A stretch of DNA of 64,000 bases from Marinobacter sp. ELB17 (lineage in GTDB: Bacteria; Pseudomonadota; Gammaproteobacteria; Pseudomonadales; Oleiphilaceae). Where the stretch lies: the NCBI RefSeq assembly GCF_000169375.1, contig NZ_AAXY01000006.1, positions 1 through 64,000 of the forward strand. The letters run 5' to 3'. The position numbers were made by a program, and so were the translations under genes. A model generated the notes under the pieces. The model worked only from the letters and a program-made list of their open reading frames with translations. It was not told where the DNA came from and searched no databases. Shown here piece after piece: positions 1 to 7,898 of this stretch (positions are counted from its first letter, which is position 1; each line of letters opens with the position of its first letter).

Positions 1-609
1 TTTGCCGCAGTGGATGGCAGTGTTTGTGGGTTGCTGGCGATTGCGGACCCGGTCAAGGAGACCACGGAAGCAGCAATAGCCGCTCTGCAAAAGGAAGGCA
101 TTCGGGTGGTGATGCTGACCGGAGACAACCGAACCTCCGCCGAAGCTGTGGCCCGCAAACTTCATATTGATGAAGTGGAAGCGGAAGTGCTGCCTGAAGA
201 CAAGGGCAAGATCATTCAGCGCCTGAAGGATGAAGGTCGCATTGTGGTAATGGCAGGGGATGGTGTGAACGATGCGCCAGCCTTGGCCACCGCAGACGTT
301 GGCATCGCCATGGGTACAGGGACTGACGTGGCCATTGAAAGCGCGGGCATTACGCTTTTGCGCGGCGATTTGATGGGCATTGTAGAAGCCCGGAAGTTGT
401 CGCGGGCAACCATGCGCAATATTCGGCAGAATCTGTTTTTTGCGTTCGTTTACAACGCCGCGGGTGTGCCAATTGCGGCGGGTGTCTTGTACCCAGTTGC
501 AGGCATCCTGCTGTCGCCCATCATTGCGGCTGCGGCCATGTCGTTGTCTTCGGTAAGCGTCATTACGAACGCCCTGCGATTGAGGGTAGTGAAACTTTCA
601 GACGACTAG
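1..609 (+). CDS. copA: Copper-translocating P1B-type ATPase, C-terminal part (gene starts before the window)
   Basis: The frame is open to base 1, so only about the last 200 residues are present. Visible are the P-domain segments VVMLTGDN and [13 protein letters not shown] (hinge motif GDGxNDxP), then the end of the ATPase with [15 protein letters not shown], the conserved start of the seventh membrane helix of Cu-ATPases, and a last hydrophobic helix containing [15 protein letters not shown]. The M-S-S pattern in this final helix is typical of P1B-1 (Cu+/Ag+) pumps. The role is ATP-driven export of Cu+ from the cytoplasm across the inner membrane. The neighbours (DUF302, Met-rich proteins, cusCBA) agree with copper export. 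The N-terminal metal-binding domains and the CPC motif are outside the window. Confidence 0.95.
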   Translation, partial: FAAVDGSVCGLLAIADPVKETTEAAIAALQKEGIRVVMLTGDNRTSAEAVARKLHIDEVEAEVLPEDKGKIIQRLKDEGRIVVMAGDGVNDAPALATADVGIAMGTGTDVAIESAGITLLRGDLMGIVEARKLSRATMRNIRQNLFFAFVYNAAGVPIAAGVLYPVAGILLSPIIAAAAMSLSSVSVITNALRLRVVKLSDD

Positions 610-644
610 GCTGGTGGAGCCTCCCTAGGAAAAAGGAGATGTGT

Positions 645-1031
645 ATGTCTTATACAATGGATCGCGTTATTCAGAATGCCGATTTTGCTGAAGTGGATGA
701 ACGAACCCGAAAGGCCTTGGCCGATCGGGGCTTTGGGATTTTGACGGAAATAGACGTCAAGGCGACCATGAAAAAGAAACTGGACAAGGATATGTGCGCC
801 TACACAATTCTCGGTGCATGTAATCCAAACATGGCTTGGGAAGCGATCGGCGTAGAACCTCGGGTAGGAGCAATGTTGCCATGCAACGTTATTCTTCGCG
901 AGACAACCGAGGGTGTTGAAGTCAGTGCGGTTGATCCCGTTTCATCCATGAGCGCAATCGACAATGAGCAGCTCAAGCAGGTTGCGGGTGAGGTGAGAGA
1001 TACGCTGTCTGAAGTTATCAACGCAATCTGA
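645..1031 (+). CDS. DUF302 family protein
   Basis: This protein of about 128 residues matches the DUF302 family, with the core GFGILTEIDVKATMKKKLD followed by YTILGACNPNMAWEAI and a VGAMLPCNVILRE strand. DUF302 proteins are small soluble domains often found beside metal pumps and thiosulfate/sulfur genes; the biochemical role is not established. The ATG at 639 directly abuts the AAGGAG sequence, so the ATG at 645, six bases after it, is the better start. The gene lies 35 bases after the CopA-like ATPase on the same strand and is probably cotranscribed. Two cysteines (in GACNP and LPCNV) could bind metal, but this is inference. Confidence 0.85.
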   Translation: MSYTMDRVIQNADFAEVDERTRKALADRGFGILTEIDVKATMKKKLDKDMCAYTILGACNPNMAWEAIGVEPRVGAMLPCNVILRETTEGVEVSAVDPVSSMSAIDNEQLKQVAGEVRDTLSEVINAI

Positions 1032-1094
1032 CGGCTGAATCGACCAGCCAAAAAAATTGATGTACAGCAATCGAGAGGTTGATTTGAGGATAAA

Positions 1095-1110
1095 TTCAGG
1101 CCTGATTCAG
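1095..1110 (+). promoter_or_regulatory. Direct-repeat regulator site A (TTCAG-N6-TTCAG)
   Basis: TTCAGGCCTGATTCAG: two TTCAG half-sites whose starts are 11 bases apart, ending 54 bases before the Met-rich protein start at 1165. The same arrangement recurs at five other promoters in the first 13 kb. The 11-bp period is that of OmpR/PhoB-type response-regulator sites. Assignment to such a regulator is inference. Confidence 0.6.
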
Positions 1111-1164
1111 GTAGATGCAGTTAACTGGATATGTCGCAAATCGACCTCGTTAAGGAGCTTCGCT

Positions 1165-1638
1165 ATGAAGAGTTTCACCAAAGTAATCGCAATCTCGTTG
1201 ATTATGGCCACACCGGTTGTCTGGGCGCAGGGTTCAGGTAACCAGCAGAGGTCCGGTGGCATGATGATGTCCTTAGAACAAACGCAGGAAATGCAGCAGA
1301 ATATGTCCCGCATGCAGAATATGACCGGCCAGATGCGGCAAAATCCCGGACAAGACCATCAAGAGCTCATGCAGGAGCATATGGAGCGCATGCAAGAGCA
1401 GATGCGCATGATGCGGGACGGTATGATGGGCAACCGAGGCATGATGAATGGCGAAGGAATGATGAAAGGCGAGGGAATGATGAATAATCAAGGTATGCAG
1501 GGGCATTCCAGCCAGGGCCAACCTGCAATTAAACCGGAGGATCGCTTCCAGTTTATGGAAAAACGCATGGATCAGATGCAGTTGATGATGGAGCAAATGC
1601 TGGAGCATCAGCAGGAGTTGCAAGGCCGCTCGAAATAA
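1165..1638 (+). CDS. Methionine-rich exported protein, probable periplasmic copper/silver binder
   Basis: The start at 1165 is chosen because a TAAGGAG sequence lies 8 bases upstream and a signal peptide follows at once (MKSFTKVIAISLIMATPVVWAQG, cleavage expected near AQG). The mature part of about 135 residues is extraordinarily rich in Met, Gln and Glu, with repeated units such as GMMNGEGMMKGEGMMNNQGM and a helical HMERMQEQMRMMRDGMM segment. Such methionine arrays bind Cu+ and Ag+ in periplasmic proteins such as CusF or PcoE-like chaperones, but there is no recognised domain here. Direct-repeat site A lies in its promoter. Likely role: periplasmic sequestration of Cu/Ag (inference). Confidence 0.8.
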   Translation: MKSFTKVIAISLIMATPVVWAQGSGNQQRSGGMMMSLEQTQEMQQNMSRMQNMTGQMRQNPGQDHQELMQEHMERMQEQMRMMRDGMMGNRGMMNGEGMMKGEGMMNNQGMQGHSSQGQPAIKPEDRFQFMEKRMDQMQLMMEQMLEHQQELQGRSK

Positions 1639-1917
1639 TTTTCTGACATTGACGATTATCTGGAATGCCTGAGCTTTCTGGACACTTCGCTGCCTCACGC
1701 TGAAGCTGTCTCGAAAGCCTCTGGGCTTAAGCGGCCCAGATGGCTGTGGCGCCGGTTTCGGTTATAGAATGTTCACCATCAGGTTCAATCCCGACGCGTG
1801 CGCAGATGTCCTCAATCTGTGCGGTTAACTCTCCGAAACTGAAACGTAATAAAATTCGAAAGGTATTGTTTGGCGACTTGATCCATGTCGGAAGCCCCTG
1901 GCCCTGTTGGAGGTGCA

Positions 1918-2415
1918 ATGGTTTTTCTAAAGATTTCGCGCCGGCCAAGGGCCGCAGCCGTGCTCGCTCTAATGGTCTGGGGTGTAAGCTTCTTTCTGCA
2001 TTTTTTCTGGGAAATGGCACAAGTACCGTTTTTCCTTGGTATGGCCGAAGCGCGTCACTGGGATGTAGTCTGGCTCTGTACACGTGCGACCCTCGGAGAC
2101 GCGAATATAGCCTTTGGCGCTTACACGATGGCGGCTTGTGTATCCCGGGATTGGTTCTGGGTGGCGAAATCCTGGAGCCGGTCGACTCTGTTGGTCTATC
2201 TCTGCGTCGGACTGATCGTGACAATCGTTTTTGAGTATTGGGCGACCGGAGACGGGCAGCGGTGGAGCTACAACGAACAAATGCCCGAACTTGCTGTGAC
2301 CGGCACAGGAATATTGCCGCTCGCCCAGTGGGTGGTCTTGCCAATGTTGCTGGCCTATTCCACAAGATGGATGTTTCTTGGGTGGCTGGTTTCGAAGCGC
2401 ACCGAACGCGAGTAG
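1918..2415 (+). CDS. Conserved hypothetical membrane protein, about four membrane helices
   Basis: This product of about 165 residues has hydrophobic stretches near residues 12-35, 55-75, 88-110 and 128-155. Recognisable segments are FFLHFFWEMAQVPFF and GQRWSYNEQMPELAVTGTGI. I do not recognise a named family or function. The start at 1918 has TTGGAGGT just upstream; an in-frame ATG at 1885 would add 11 residues and lacks a good ribosome site. The gene lies in the copper region between a Met-rich protein and a broken glutaredoxin-like gene on the other strand. Its stop falls at the point where homology of that broken gene is lost, so the 3' neighbourhood has been rearranged. Confidence 0.7.
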   Translation: MVFLKISRRPRAAAVLALMVWGVSFFLHFFWEMAQVPFFLGMAEARHWDVVWLCTRATLGDANIAFGAYTMAACVSRDWFWVAKSWSRSTLLVYLCVGLIVTIVFEYWATGDGQRWSYNEQMPELAVTGTGILPLAQWVVLPMLLAYSTRWMFLGWLVSKRTERE

Positions 2416-2636
2416 ACCGATGATAGCGCGGCCCAGACGAAAGCCAGCGCAAGCAATGCCGCAATCGAGAACAGCACGATAGTCGGCTGATAGGCTGTGT
2501 CGTCGGTATCCTCGCGGGTCTCCAAAGAGTAATCCTCAACCTCGAAACCTTCGCATTCCAGCAAGTCTTTGGACTTCGGGTCAAAAGGAAGGGTATGTTC
2601 AGGCATAACCAACCGGTACAGAACGGCCATCTTCAT
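2416..2636 (-). pseudogene. Remnant of a glutaredoxin/MauE-type membrane protein
   Basis: From base 2636 the minus strand reads MAVLYRLVMPEHTLPF, then KSKDLLECEGFEVEDYSLETR, the opening of glutaredoxin-like proteins that continue into a membrane domain. The redox Cys expected before PF is Leu. About 45 residues that should follow ETREDTDD (including the TTPQTF and GGYDDL segments) are missing. The sequence jumps straight into the first membrane helix (AYQPTIVLFSIAALLALAFVW) and family resemblance ends near 2415. An open frame persists, but the product cannot be a working thioredoxin-fold protein. The family call is from memory of the motif pattern. Confidence 0.6.
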
Positions 2637-2667
2637 TTGAGTGGTGTGTTGAATGAGAGGTAGGCAA

Positions 2668-3960
2668 TTACAGCTGAAACACAGGAGCAAAGCCACCTCC
2701 AGGCGTACGAAAATTGGTGGTCTGGCCTTGGTATACACGGGCAGCGGCGAGCAAACTTTTTCCCGCGTAGGTGTAAAGGCGAATATCGACTTTTCTGGTG
2801 GTGACAGTACCGTCAACTTTCATGGCTCGTTCCCCCGCAGGAACGAAGTTCTGTGCGATATAGTCGCCTTCAAGAATGTTTTCGAAAACGCGCCGGGTCA
2901 ATTTGTTGCCCCGGTAGACACCCTTGCTGCCGTGGCCGGCAACCGGCTTGAAGAACAGCTCACGACGGACTCTCCACAGTTCTGCCGCGTTGCTTGCTGC
3001 AACCAGGCGGGTCTTGGGCACGGCGCTCGCCAGATATCCGGCTTCAGCTTCATTCAGCCCCCAGTCGCGCAGGGTCTGGGGATCGGACAGCAGAATCAGG
3101 TTTCGTTTGTCGGCCATGAGTGCATGCACACGGGGGTTGGGTGTTACCACCACCGCGCCGTCGAGATACGCTCGCCTTAGAGCCTCATGAGCCGGGGCGT
3201 CCAGTGCGAAGTCCACCAGCCGGTTGTACACCATATCGATGCGCTTGCCGTTTGCGGTCAAAGCACCATCGACGTATTCAAGCTCCGATGGGTCGAGTAT
3301 CAAGGTATCGATGCCTCTGGCCTGAAGTAGCTGTTCAGCCAGCTGGAATTCGGGGAACATGAACTGGCTCTGCGGGTCATCGTCCACGATGGCCAAGCAG
3401 CTGGGCATCGAGTCAGTACGCTGCTTTTTCCTCTCCTGTTCAAACATGTCTAATACTGCGTCCTCAAATCCATCCAGCGCCTGCTTGGTCGCTGCGGTCT
3501 GTTGCGATGGGTCACAGCATCGATGTTGAGCCCGGGCCAGTACCGTATTCAGAAACGCGCCGCCGGCATTGGTGTTGATCTCGATTAGTTGAGGGCCGTC
3601 GGGGCCCAGGTGAAAATCATAACCCATAAAAGCGCCTATGGGGCCTGGATCGATACGTGCGATTTCCGGCGCCCAGGACAGGGCACGTTCACGATAGGAC
3701 GCAAGCGCGGAGGCCGATTCGATCGCCTGTACGATACGCTCCATCATTTCGACGTCCGCCCGGGGGACGAAAACCGGTGTGTTTGAAAAAAAATGCTGGA
3801 TTTCGGGAACCGCTGAGAAATTACTTCCAGCGTCTAAAAACTGATCTCGAAGGCTCACATTTAGAGCCTTGCGATCGAGCGTGGCACAGTAGCAACCGCG
3901 GTTGAGTTGGTCAGCGTGAGTCGTGATGGGTCTTTGGTTTTTAGGGGTCACGTCTTGCAT
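2668..3960 (-). CDS. ATP-grasp-fold protein of unknown substrate
   Basis: The product of about 430 residues has features of ATP-grasp ligases: FMGYDFHLGPDGPQLIEINT (an acidic EIN metal-binding strand), a DKRNLILL segment, ELFFKPVAGHGSKGVYRG (ATP-binding Lys and glycine-rich loop) and VDIRLYTYAGKSLLAAARVY near the C terminus, ending with TTNFRTPGGGFAPV. The order places the EIN element early, unlike classical ATP-grasp proteins, so the domain may be permuted. Substrate unknown; peptide or glutathione-like ligation is only an inference. The open frame extends to a TTG at 4011, but the ATG at 3960 is the likelier start. It is divergent from the beta-propeller gene. Confidence 0.75.
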   Translation of the reverse strand: MQDVTPKNQRPITTHADQLNRGCYCATLDRKALNVSLRDQFLDAGSNFSAVPEIQHFFSNTPVFVPRADVEMMERIVQAIESASALASYRERALSWAPEIARIDPGPIGAFMGYDFHLGPDGPQLIEINTNAGGAFLNTVLARAQHRCCDPSQQTAATKQALDGFEDAVLDMFEQERKKQRTDSMPSCLAIVDDDPQSQFMFPEFQLAEQLLQARGIDTLILDPSELEYVDGALTANGKRIDMVYNRLVDFALDAPAHEALRRAYLDGAVVVTPNPRVHALMADKRNLILLSDPQTLRDWGLNEAEAGYLASAVPKTRLVAASNAAELWRVRRELFFKPVAGHGSKGVYRGNKLTRRVFENILEGDYIAQNFVPAGERAMKVDGTVTTRKVDIRLYTYAGKSLLAAARVYQGQTTNFRTPGGGFAPVFQL

Positions 3961-4082
3961 TTTGAGCCCGTCGCTATGGCAGGTCGTTCGACCTGTCGAT
4001 GTAGGTGCCAAGTTGCTTCAACAATCTGGGCTCTAGTTTCGGCCCTGATTCTGGTCAAGAAAATACATGTTTAACGGCTGTG

Positions 4083-4098
4083 TTCAGGCCTGATTCAG
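4083..4098 (+). promoter_or_regulatory. Direct-repeat regulator site B (TTCAG-N6-TTCAG)
   Basis: The 16 bases are identical to site A (TTCAGGCCTGATTCAG). It lies about 100 bases before the beta-propeller gene start. A degraded copy with the same 11-base period (TTCGG-N6-TTCTG, 4038-4053) lies 45 bases further upstream, towards the divergent ATP-grasp gene. Confidence 0.6.
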
Positions 4099-4200
4099 TT
4101 TTGTGTGTTGGACTGCTAGGTAGTGACCACACACGGTCGCAACCCTTGCCAGTTGGTAGGGCTAATTTTATTGAAATCTTCCTATCCAAAAGGTGACGCG

Positions 4201-5274
4201 ATGAAACATCAATTTTGCAAACGCTGGCTTGTTGCGCTGACCATCAGCGTTACGATGAGTTATTCGCTGATGGCGGCTGCGGGTACTAGCCGGGCATTTG
4301 TTCCCATGGGGGTGGCCGATTCGGTGGGCGTTATTGATCTGGAAAGTCGTCAGATGACGTCGTCAATTGCCGGAACGGTGAATACCCACGGCTCTGCACT
4401 GACCCCAGACGGGCGGTACCTGGTTGTAGGCAGTCTGACCGCCCATGAAAGCCAAGAGCCTGTCAGCCGGCCAGAAGGTGTAACTGAAGACGAACACGCC
4501 GCCCATCATGGCGGTGGCGCTGCTGCGACATCGGAAGAATCGAATACCGGGCTGCTCTATGTGGTGGACACTGAAACGAATGCGATTGTTCGCAAACTGG
4601 AGGTTCCAGGGCCGGTGCATCATGTTCTGGTGACCTCGGATGGTCGCTATGCCGTTTCCACTCATCCCGTGGGTGGCGGTATCAGTGTTGTTGATCTGGA
4701 TTCCGGAGAGCTGGTTAAAACGGTGGCGACAGGACCTGCCCCCAATTACATGGTGGAAACGGACGACGGTCAGTCTCTTCTGGTCAGCAATAGCGGTAAT
4801 GACACAATCAGCGAAGTGGACACCGGGCACTGGTTCGTCAAGCGTAACCTTCGGGTTGGTGGTGGTCCGGAACATATGGTGCTCGCCCCCAACAACGAGC
4901 GGCTTTATGTTAATAACGGTACATCCGGCCAAGTTGTTGTCGTTGAGCTTTCGAGCGACACAGTGGCGGCAACGTACGAAGTTGGGGAGGAACCCCATGG
5001 CGTTGGTTTGAGCGAAGACGGCCAGGTACTTTACGCAACCAGTAAGGGGAGTAATCGGGTCGTTCGGATTGAGCTGGCCAGCGGAACTCGCCAAAGCGCG
5101 GCACTGGCGCCGGCACCTTATCACCTCGCTGTATCTCCCCGTAATGGCCAGCTGCTGATTACCAGTCGCACCGAGAGCAAGCTTTGGGTGCTCGACTCAG
5201 AGTCCCTCAAAGTGATTGATGAGATTCCGTTAGAAGGTATAGGCCATCAGATATCGATTAAGGATGAAAAATAA
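4201..5274 (+). CDS. Exported YVTN-type beta-propeller repeat protein with a His-rich insert
   Basis: The start at 4201 follows AAAAGGTGACGCG and gives a signal peptide (MKHQFCKRWLVALTISVTMS, cleavage near AAAG). The mature protein of about 330 residues consists of repeats of the YVTN/lactonase type, for example GVIDLESRQMTSSI, GLLYVVDTETNAIVRKLEVP, RLYVNNGTSGQVVVVELSSD and VLYATSKGSNRVVRIELASG, predicting a seven-bladed propeller. Between the first and second repeats is a His-rich insert (EDEHAAHHGGG) that could bind metal. It is preceded by a regulon site identical to that of the Met-rich protein, so a periplasmic role in copper or silver handling is plausible. The EamA permease follows at once. 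Confidence 0.85.
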   Translation: MKHQFCKRWLVALTISVTMSYSLMAAAGTSRAFVPMGVADSVGVIDLESRQMTSSIAGTVNTHGSALTPDGRYLVVGSLTAHESQEPVSRPEGVTEDEHAAHHGGGAAATSEESNTGLLYVVDTETNAIVRKLEVPGPVHHVLVTSDGRYAVSTHPVGGGISVVDLDSGELVKTVATGPAPNYMVETDDGQSLLVSNSGNDTISEVDTGHWFVKRNLRVGGGPEHMVLAPNNERLYVNNGTSGQVVVVELSSDTVAATYEVGEEPHGVGLSEDGQVLYATSKGSNRVVRIELASGTRQSAALAPAPYHLAVSPRNGQLLITSRTESKLWVLDSESLKVIDEIPLEGIGHQISIKDEK

Positions 5275-5278
5275 CGCA

Positions 5279-6184
5279 ATGGCAAACCAATCACTTTCAT
5301 TACAGACCATCATCGGAATGGTGGTCGTTGCGATTCTTTGGGCCATCTGCTTTCCGTTCATAACGGTTGGTTTACCGGATGCGCCCCCCTTGCTGTTCGC
5401 GTCTATAAGAGCCCTTTTGGCGGGAGGGTGTTTAATTGTTGTAGGAATGAAAATGGGGCGAATGCCCCATTATTCGTTTCAGGGTTTGATGATGCTTGCG
5501 CTGATCGGTTTCAGTTACACCGGAATGGGGCTTGGCGGTATGTTCCTCGGAGCAAGTGATGTAGGGCCAGGGGTCGCAACTGTGCTGGCGAATGCGCAAC
5601 CTCTTTTCGCCGCGATACTGTCGCTTTTTGTGCTCAAGGAAGTCATTACTGTTCGTTTGTATTTGGGTTTGTTCATTGGCTTTGTCGGGGTCGTTATTCT
5701 CGCTCTACCCGGTTTTGACGTTGGTGCAGATCGTTCGATCGGCGCGCTCTATGTACTTGGCGGGGCCGTTGGGACGGCCATTGGGAATGTTCTGTTGAAG
5801 CTTCAGGCCGGCGACGGGGATGTGTACTGGCCTATGGGGATCCAGCTCGTAATGGGGGCGGTATTTCTGTTTCTGGCTTCTTTGTTGGCGGGGGAAGGCT
5901 TTGAGGTTGACTGGACATGGTCATTTGCCGGCGCTGTCTTTGTGCTTGCAATCCCGGCAACGGCGTTAATGGTAGTGCTCTGGTATGCACTTCTTGCCAG
6001 AGCACCGTTGAATAAGCTCAATCCTTTTACTTTTCTGACACCGGTCTTCGGTTTACTTATCGGGACTCTATTTTTTGATGAGACATTCAGTACCGTGGAA
6101 ATGACCGGAATTGCGATCACGGTTGTGGGGCTGCTGGTGATTATCATAGTTCCAAAGCAGGAAAGCGTATTGCTTGAGTCGTGA
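5279..6184 (+). CDS. EamA/DMT-family inner-membrane transporter
   Basis: The product of about 300 residues has ten hydrophobic helices in two repeated halves, as in EamA drug/metabolite transporters. The first half opens with VVVAILWAICFPFITVGL and contains GMGLGGMFLGASDVGPGVATVL. The second half begins near IGALYVLGGAVGTAIGNVLL and ends with FFDETFSTVEMTGIAITVVG, the usual last-helix region. The ATG at 5264 overlaps the upstream gene by 11 bases, but AAGGAT is correctly spaced for the ATG at 5279, so that start is preferred. It is very probably cotranslated with the beta-propeller gene. Substrate unknown. Confidence 0.85.
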   Translation: MANQSLSLQTIIGMVVVAILWAICFPFITVGLPDAPPLLFASIRALLAGGCLIVVGMKMGRMPHYSFQGLMMLALIGFSYTGMGLGGMFLGASDVGPGVATVLANAQPLFAAILSLFVLKEVITVRLYLGLFIGFVGVVILALPGFDVGADRSIGALYVLGGAVGTAIGNVLLKLQAGDGDVYWPMGIQLVMGAVFLFLASLLAGEGFEVDWTWSFAGAVFVLAIPATALMVVLWYALLARAPLNKLNPFTFLTPVFGLLIGTLFFDETFSTVEMTGIAITVVGLLVIIIVPKQESVLLES

Positions 6185-6277
6185 GGCAGCACGATGCCCG
6201 CTGCGTGCCAGCACGATGGCGCTGGTCAACGCGGCGGGGTTCATTCCTATCATGGTGATGGATTGGGGGTTCTACGT

Positions 6278-6493
6278 TCACTCACGTTTCGATCCATGCT
6301 GCCGGTGCGTTCGAACATACCGTTCGGGATCTGCGTCGAACTGTTCGCGGCACGCCGTCGCGCAGAAGTAATAGCGTTTATCTTGATAGCGTTTATCTTG
6401 ATAGTCGGACTCCGCGGCGGCGGTCTTGTAGCTGACCTGCATGCCACAGACAGGATCCTCAAAAGATTTTTGCTCTTCTCGTTCACGTTTCAT
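6278..6493 (-). CDS. Small YHS-domain protein
   Basis: Seventy-one residues starting at 6493 after GGAGAGAACAACA. It contains the YHS signature: DPVCGMQVSYKTA, then a region ending YYFCATACREQFDADPERYV, with the CGM cysteine and the C-x3-C pair that bind metal in this domain. YHS domains are found in copper/heavy-metal ATPases and as stand-alone metal carriers. In the middle, YQDKR occurs twice in tandem because 15 bases are duplicated. Downstream of the DUF5676 and larger YHS genes on the same strand, so one operon is likely. Confidence 0.85.
   Translation of the reverse strand: MKREREEQKSFEDPVCGMQVSYKTAAAESDYQDKRYQDKRYYFCATACREQFDADPERYVRTHRQHGSKRE
6371..6404. repeat. 15-bp tandem duplication inside the YHS gene
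   Basis: ATAGCGTTTATCTTG is present twice head to tail, followed by ATAG of a third unit. It is in frame and duplicates five residues (YQDKR) of the YHS protein between its two cysteine elements. Confidence 0.9.
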
Positions 6494-6608
6494 TGTTGTT
6501 CTCTCCGTTTTTTGTGTGTAGTGATGCTGCTTTTGCTGCGACGAGCCGTTGGCAGGGCCGGTATTGGCCGCTTGGGCCTGGTGGCTCCGTGCTAGCCGTG
6601 GCCTCCGC

Positions 6609-6947
6609 TCATTTTCGCTGATGGGTACGAGCGGCAAAGAAGTTGTAGAGGGGGCCGAAAATTAACGCCACGTACCAGCCGTAGCCAAAGCTTTCTGCCA
6701 GACCCAGGAAAAAACTTGACCAGCTCAACCAAGTGAAGCCAGGTAGCAGACGCAACCAGCTCTCATACATCGCGTGGTCTGGAAACAAAAGGTCGAAACC
6801 GACGCAAAGAATGAAGGTCACAGCCAGGAACAGACCGAGGCTCATCCCCAATGCGATCACGGGTATTCGAGGCACGGCCTGAACCGGTAGGGGTGTGCCA
6901 TAGCGCGGCTTAGATTTGATGTTCGAAACGGTCTCGGCGTCAGGCAT
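6609..6947 (-). CDS. DUF5676 family membrane protein
   Basis: The product of 112 residues starts at 6947 (MPDAETVSNIKSKPRYG) and overlaps the end of the larger YHS gene by 8 bases. It has two membrane segments, VIALGMSLGLFLAVTFILCVGFD and a C-terminal one around GYGWYVALIFGPLYNFF. Between them lies WLRLLPGFTWLSWSSFFLGLAES. This pattern matches the small DUF5676 membrane proteins that usually sit beside YHS and Cu-ATPase genes. Function unknown; coupling to YHS metal carriers is inferred from the gene order. Confidence 0.75.
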   Translation of the reverse strand: MPDAETVSNIKSKPRYGTPLPVQAVPRIPVIALGMSLGLFLAVTFILCVGFDLLFPDHAMYESWLRLLPGFTWLSWSSFFLGLAESFGYGWYVALIFGPLYNFFAARTHQRK

Positions 6948-7296
6948 GTTCGTTCTCCGATTGAGTGGACGGGTGTTTGGCATCATCACCGGAAAGATAT
7001 TGCTCAGGTGCGGCCTCGAAGCGTTCCCGGCAGTCACGCGAGCAAAAATAGTAGACATGGCCGTCATGGACGCTCGACTTTGCCTTTTCAGTGTCGACGG
7101 TCTTGCCACATACAAGATCCACGTCGTCGGCAGGCGGAATCCAGCGCAGACCATCGGTGGCCTGTCCCTTTGGCGCTTCCCCGCCATGCTTGGCCTTACC
7201 GTGCCCATGGCCCATTACGTGAGCACCACAGCCAAAACGCATCATCAGGAAGATGATTCCCGCCCAAAGCATGAAGTACGCCAATTCGTTCATCAT
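6940..7296 (-). CDS. Membrane-anchored YHS-domain protein
   Basis: This product of 118 residues starts at 7296 after GGAGAGAG. It has one N-terminal membrane helix (YFMLWAGIIFLMMRFGCG), a His/Gly-rich linker (HVMGHGHGKAKHGG) and a C-terminal YHS domain: DLVCGKTVDTEKAKS, then VYYFCSRDCRERFEAAPEQY. The His cluster and the YHS cysteines suggest binding of Cu or another soft metal at the membrane surface. It is the first gene of a three-gene minus-strand cluster with DUF5676 and the small YHS protein, linked by an 8-base overlap to DUF5676. Confidence 0.85.
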   Translation of the reverse strand: MMNELAYFMLWAGIIFLMMRFGCGAHVMGHGHGKAKHGGEAPKGQATDGLRWIPPADDVDLVCGKTVDTEKAKSSVHDGHVYYFCSRDCRERFEAAPEQYLSGDDAKHPSTQSENEHA

Positions 7297-7688
7297 CTCT
7301 CTCCGTTAGTTATCAAACCATCAACTGATAACATCCTATACTATGAAACTTAATTGGAACTGAATGGTGGTATGAAAAACGTTTTAAATAATGAGATAGT
7401 ATATGAAGCATAACTATAGAAGTTGTCAGCTATCCGTTGGTAGTTCATCGAATTAACGTTTTTTATAATCATGAACGGTAAGAGCTAATTTCTTTATTTT
7501 TATAAAAAATGGTTAACTGATTTTTTAAAAAAACCCGTAGACGGTAAAAATAAAAAAAGACCTATAAAAGATCTACAACATTTGTATTCTTAGTATAAAA
7601 TTATGACCAGCTACTACAAGAGTAATAGCCGGTCACCTTTATTTTTTAACTACTGCGAATGGATACCGATTTTTGAGCGTCCAAACGT
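7297..7688. other. AT-rich intergenic stretch without a gene
   Basis: It is strongly AT-rich, especially 7440-7600, unlike the neighbouring genes. The right part holds the hairpin at 7605-7634. The left part must contain the promoter of the YHS cluster. No coding frame with family resemblance was seen. Confidence 0.6.
7605..7634 (-). terminator. Hairpin terminator, possibly bidirectional
   Basis: GACCAGCTACTAC and GTAATAGCCGGTC form a stem with a few G-T or mismatched pairs. It is followed by ATAATTTTAT on the minus strand and by CTTTATTTTTT on the plus strand. It lies 55 bases after the stop of the small peptide gene 7689-7898. Confidence 0.55.
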
Positions 7689-7898
7689 TTAAGCCGGATC
7701 GTTAGCTTTTACCTTCAATTTCTGCATCTGAGCATGGATTTTTTCATGTTGTATTTTAAGCGATTCCGAAACTTTTATGCTCTCCGTCTTATTAGGATAA
7801 CTGCGAGCGTCACTGATGCGATCTGCCAAACCAGAATTCGCACTGGCCATAGCTGAGAAGAATACGGTAGCTGCCACAGCAATAATGATCTTTTTCAT
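7689..7898 (-). CDS. Small exported protein, SGLADRI family, copy 1
   Basis: Sixty-nine residues. The signal peptide is MKKIIIAVAATVFFSAMASA, and the mature peptide of about 49 residues begins NSGLADRISDARSYPNKTES, then a charged helix with KIQHEKIHAQMQKLKVK. A good AAGGAG ribosome site precedes the ATG. It is a clear paralogue of the gene at 12034-12387: SGLADRI, ARSYPNKT and an LxxQHxxIHxxM pattern are shared. I do not recognise a named family. A regulon repeat lies 123 bases upstream, so metal induction is likely. The conserved His and Met residues could bind metal (inference). Confidence 0.7.
   Translation of the reverse strand: MKKIIIAVAATVFFSAMASANSGLADRISDARSYPNKTESIKVSESLKIQHEKIHAQMQKLKVKANDPA

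Noticed and set aside
1727..2584. 285-codon open frame on the minus strand
   Set aside because: It is antisense to the membrane protein and its composition is Arg/Ser/Pro-rich with no motif.
7360..7376. Possible seventh regulon site upstream of the YHS cluster (CTGAATGGTGGTATGAA)
   Set aside because: The second half-site is off by one base in both position and sequence (ATGAA), so it does not fit the strict 11-base period.
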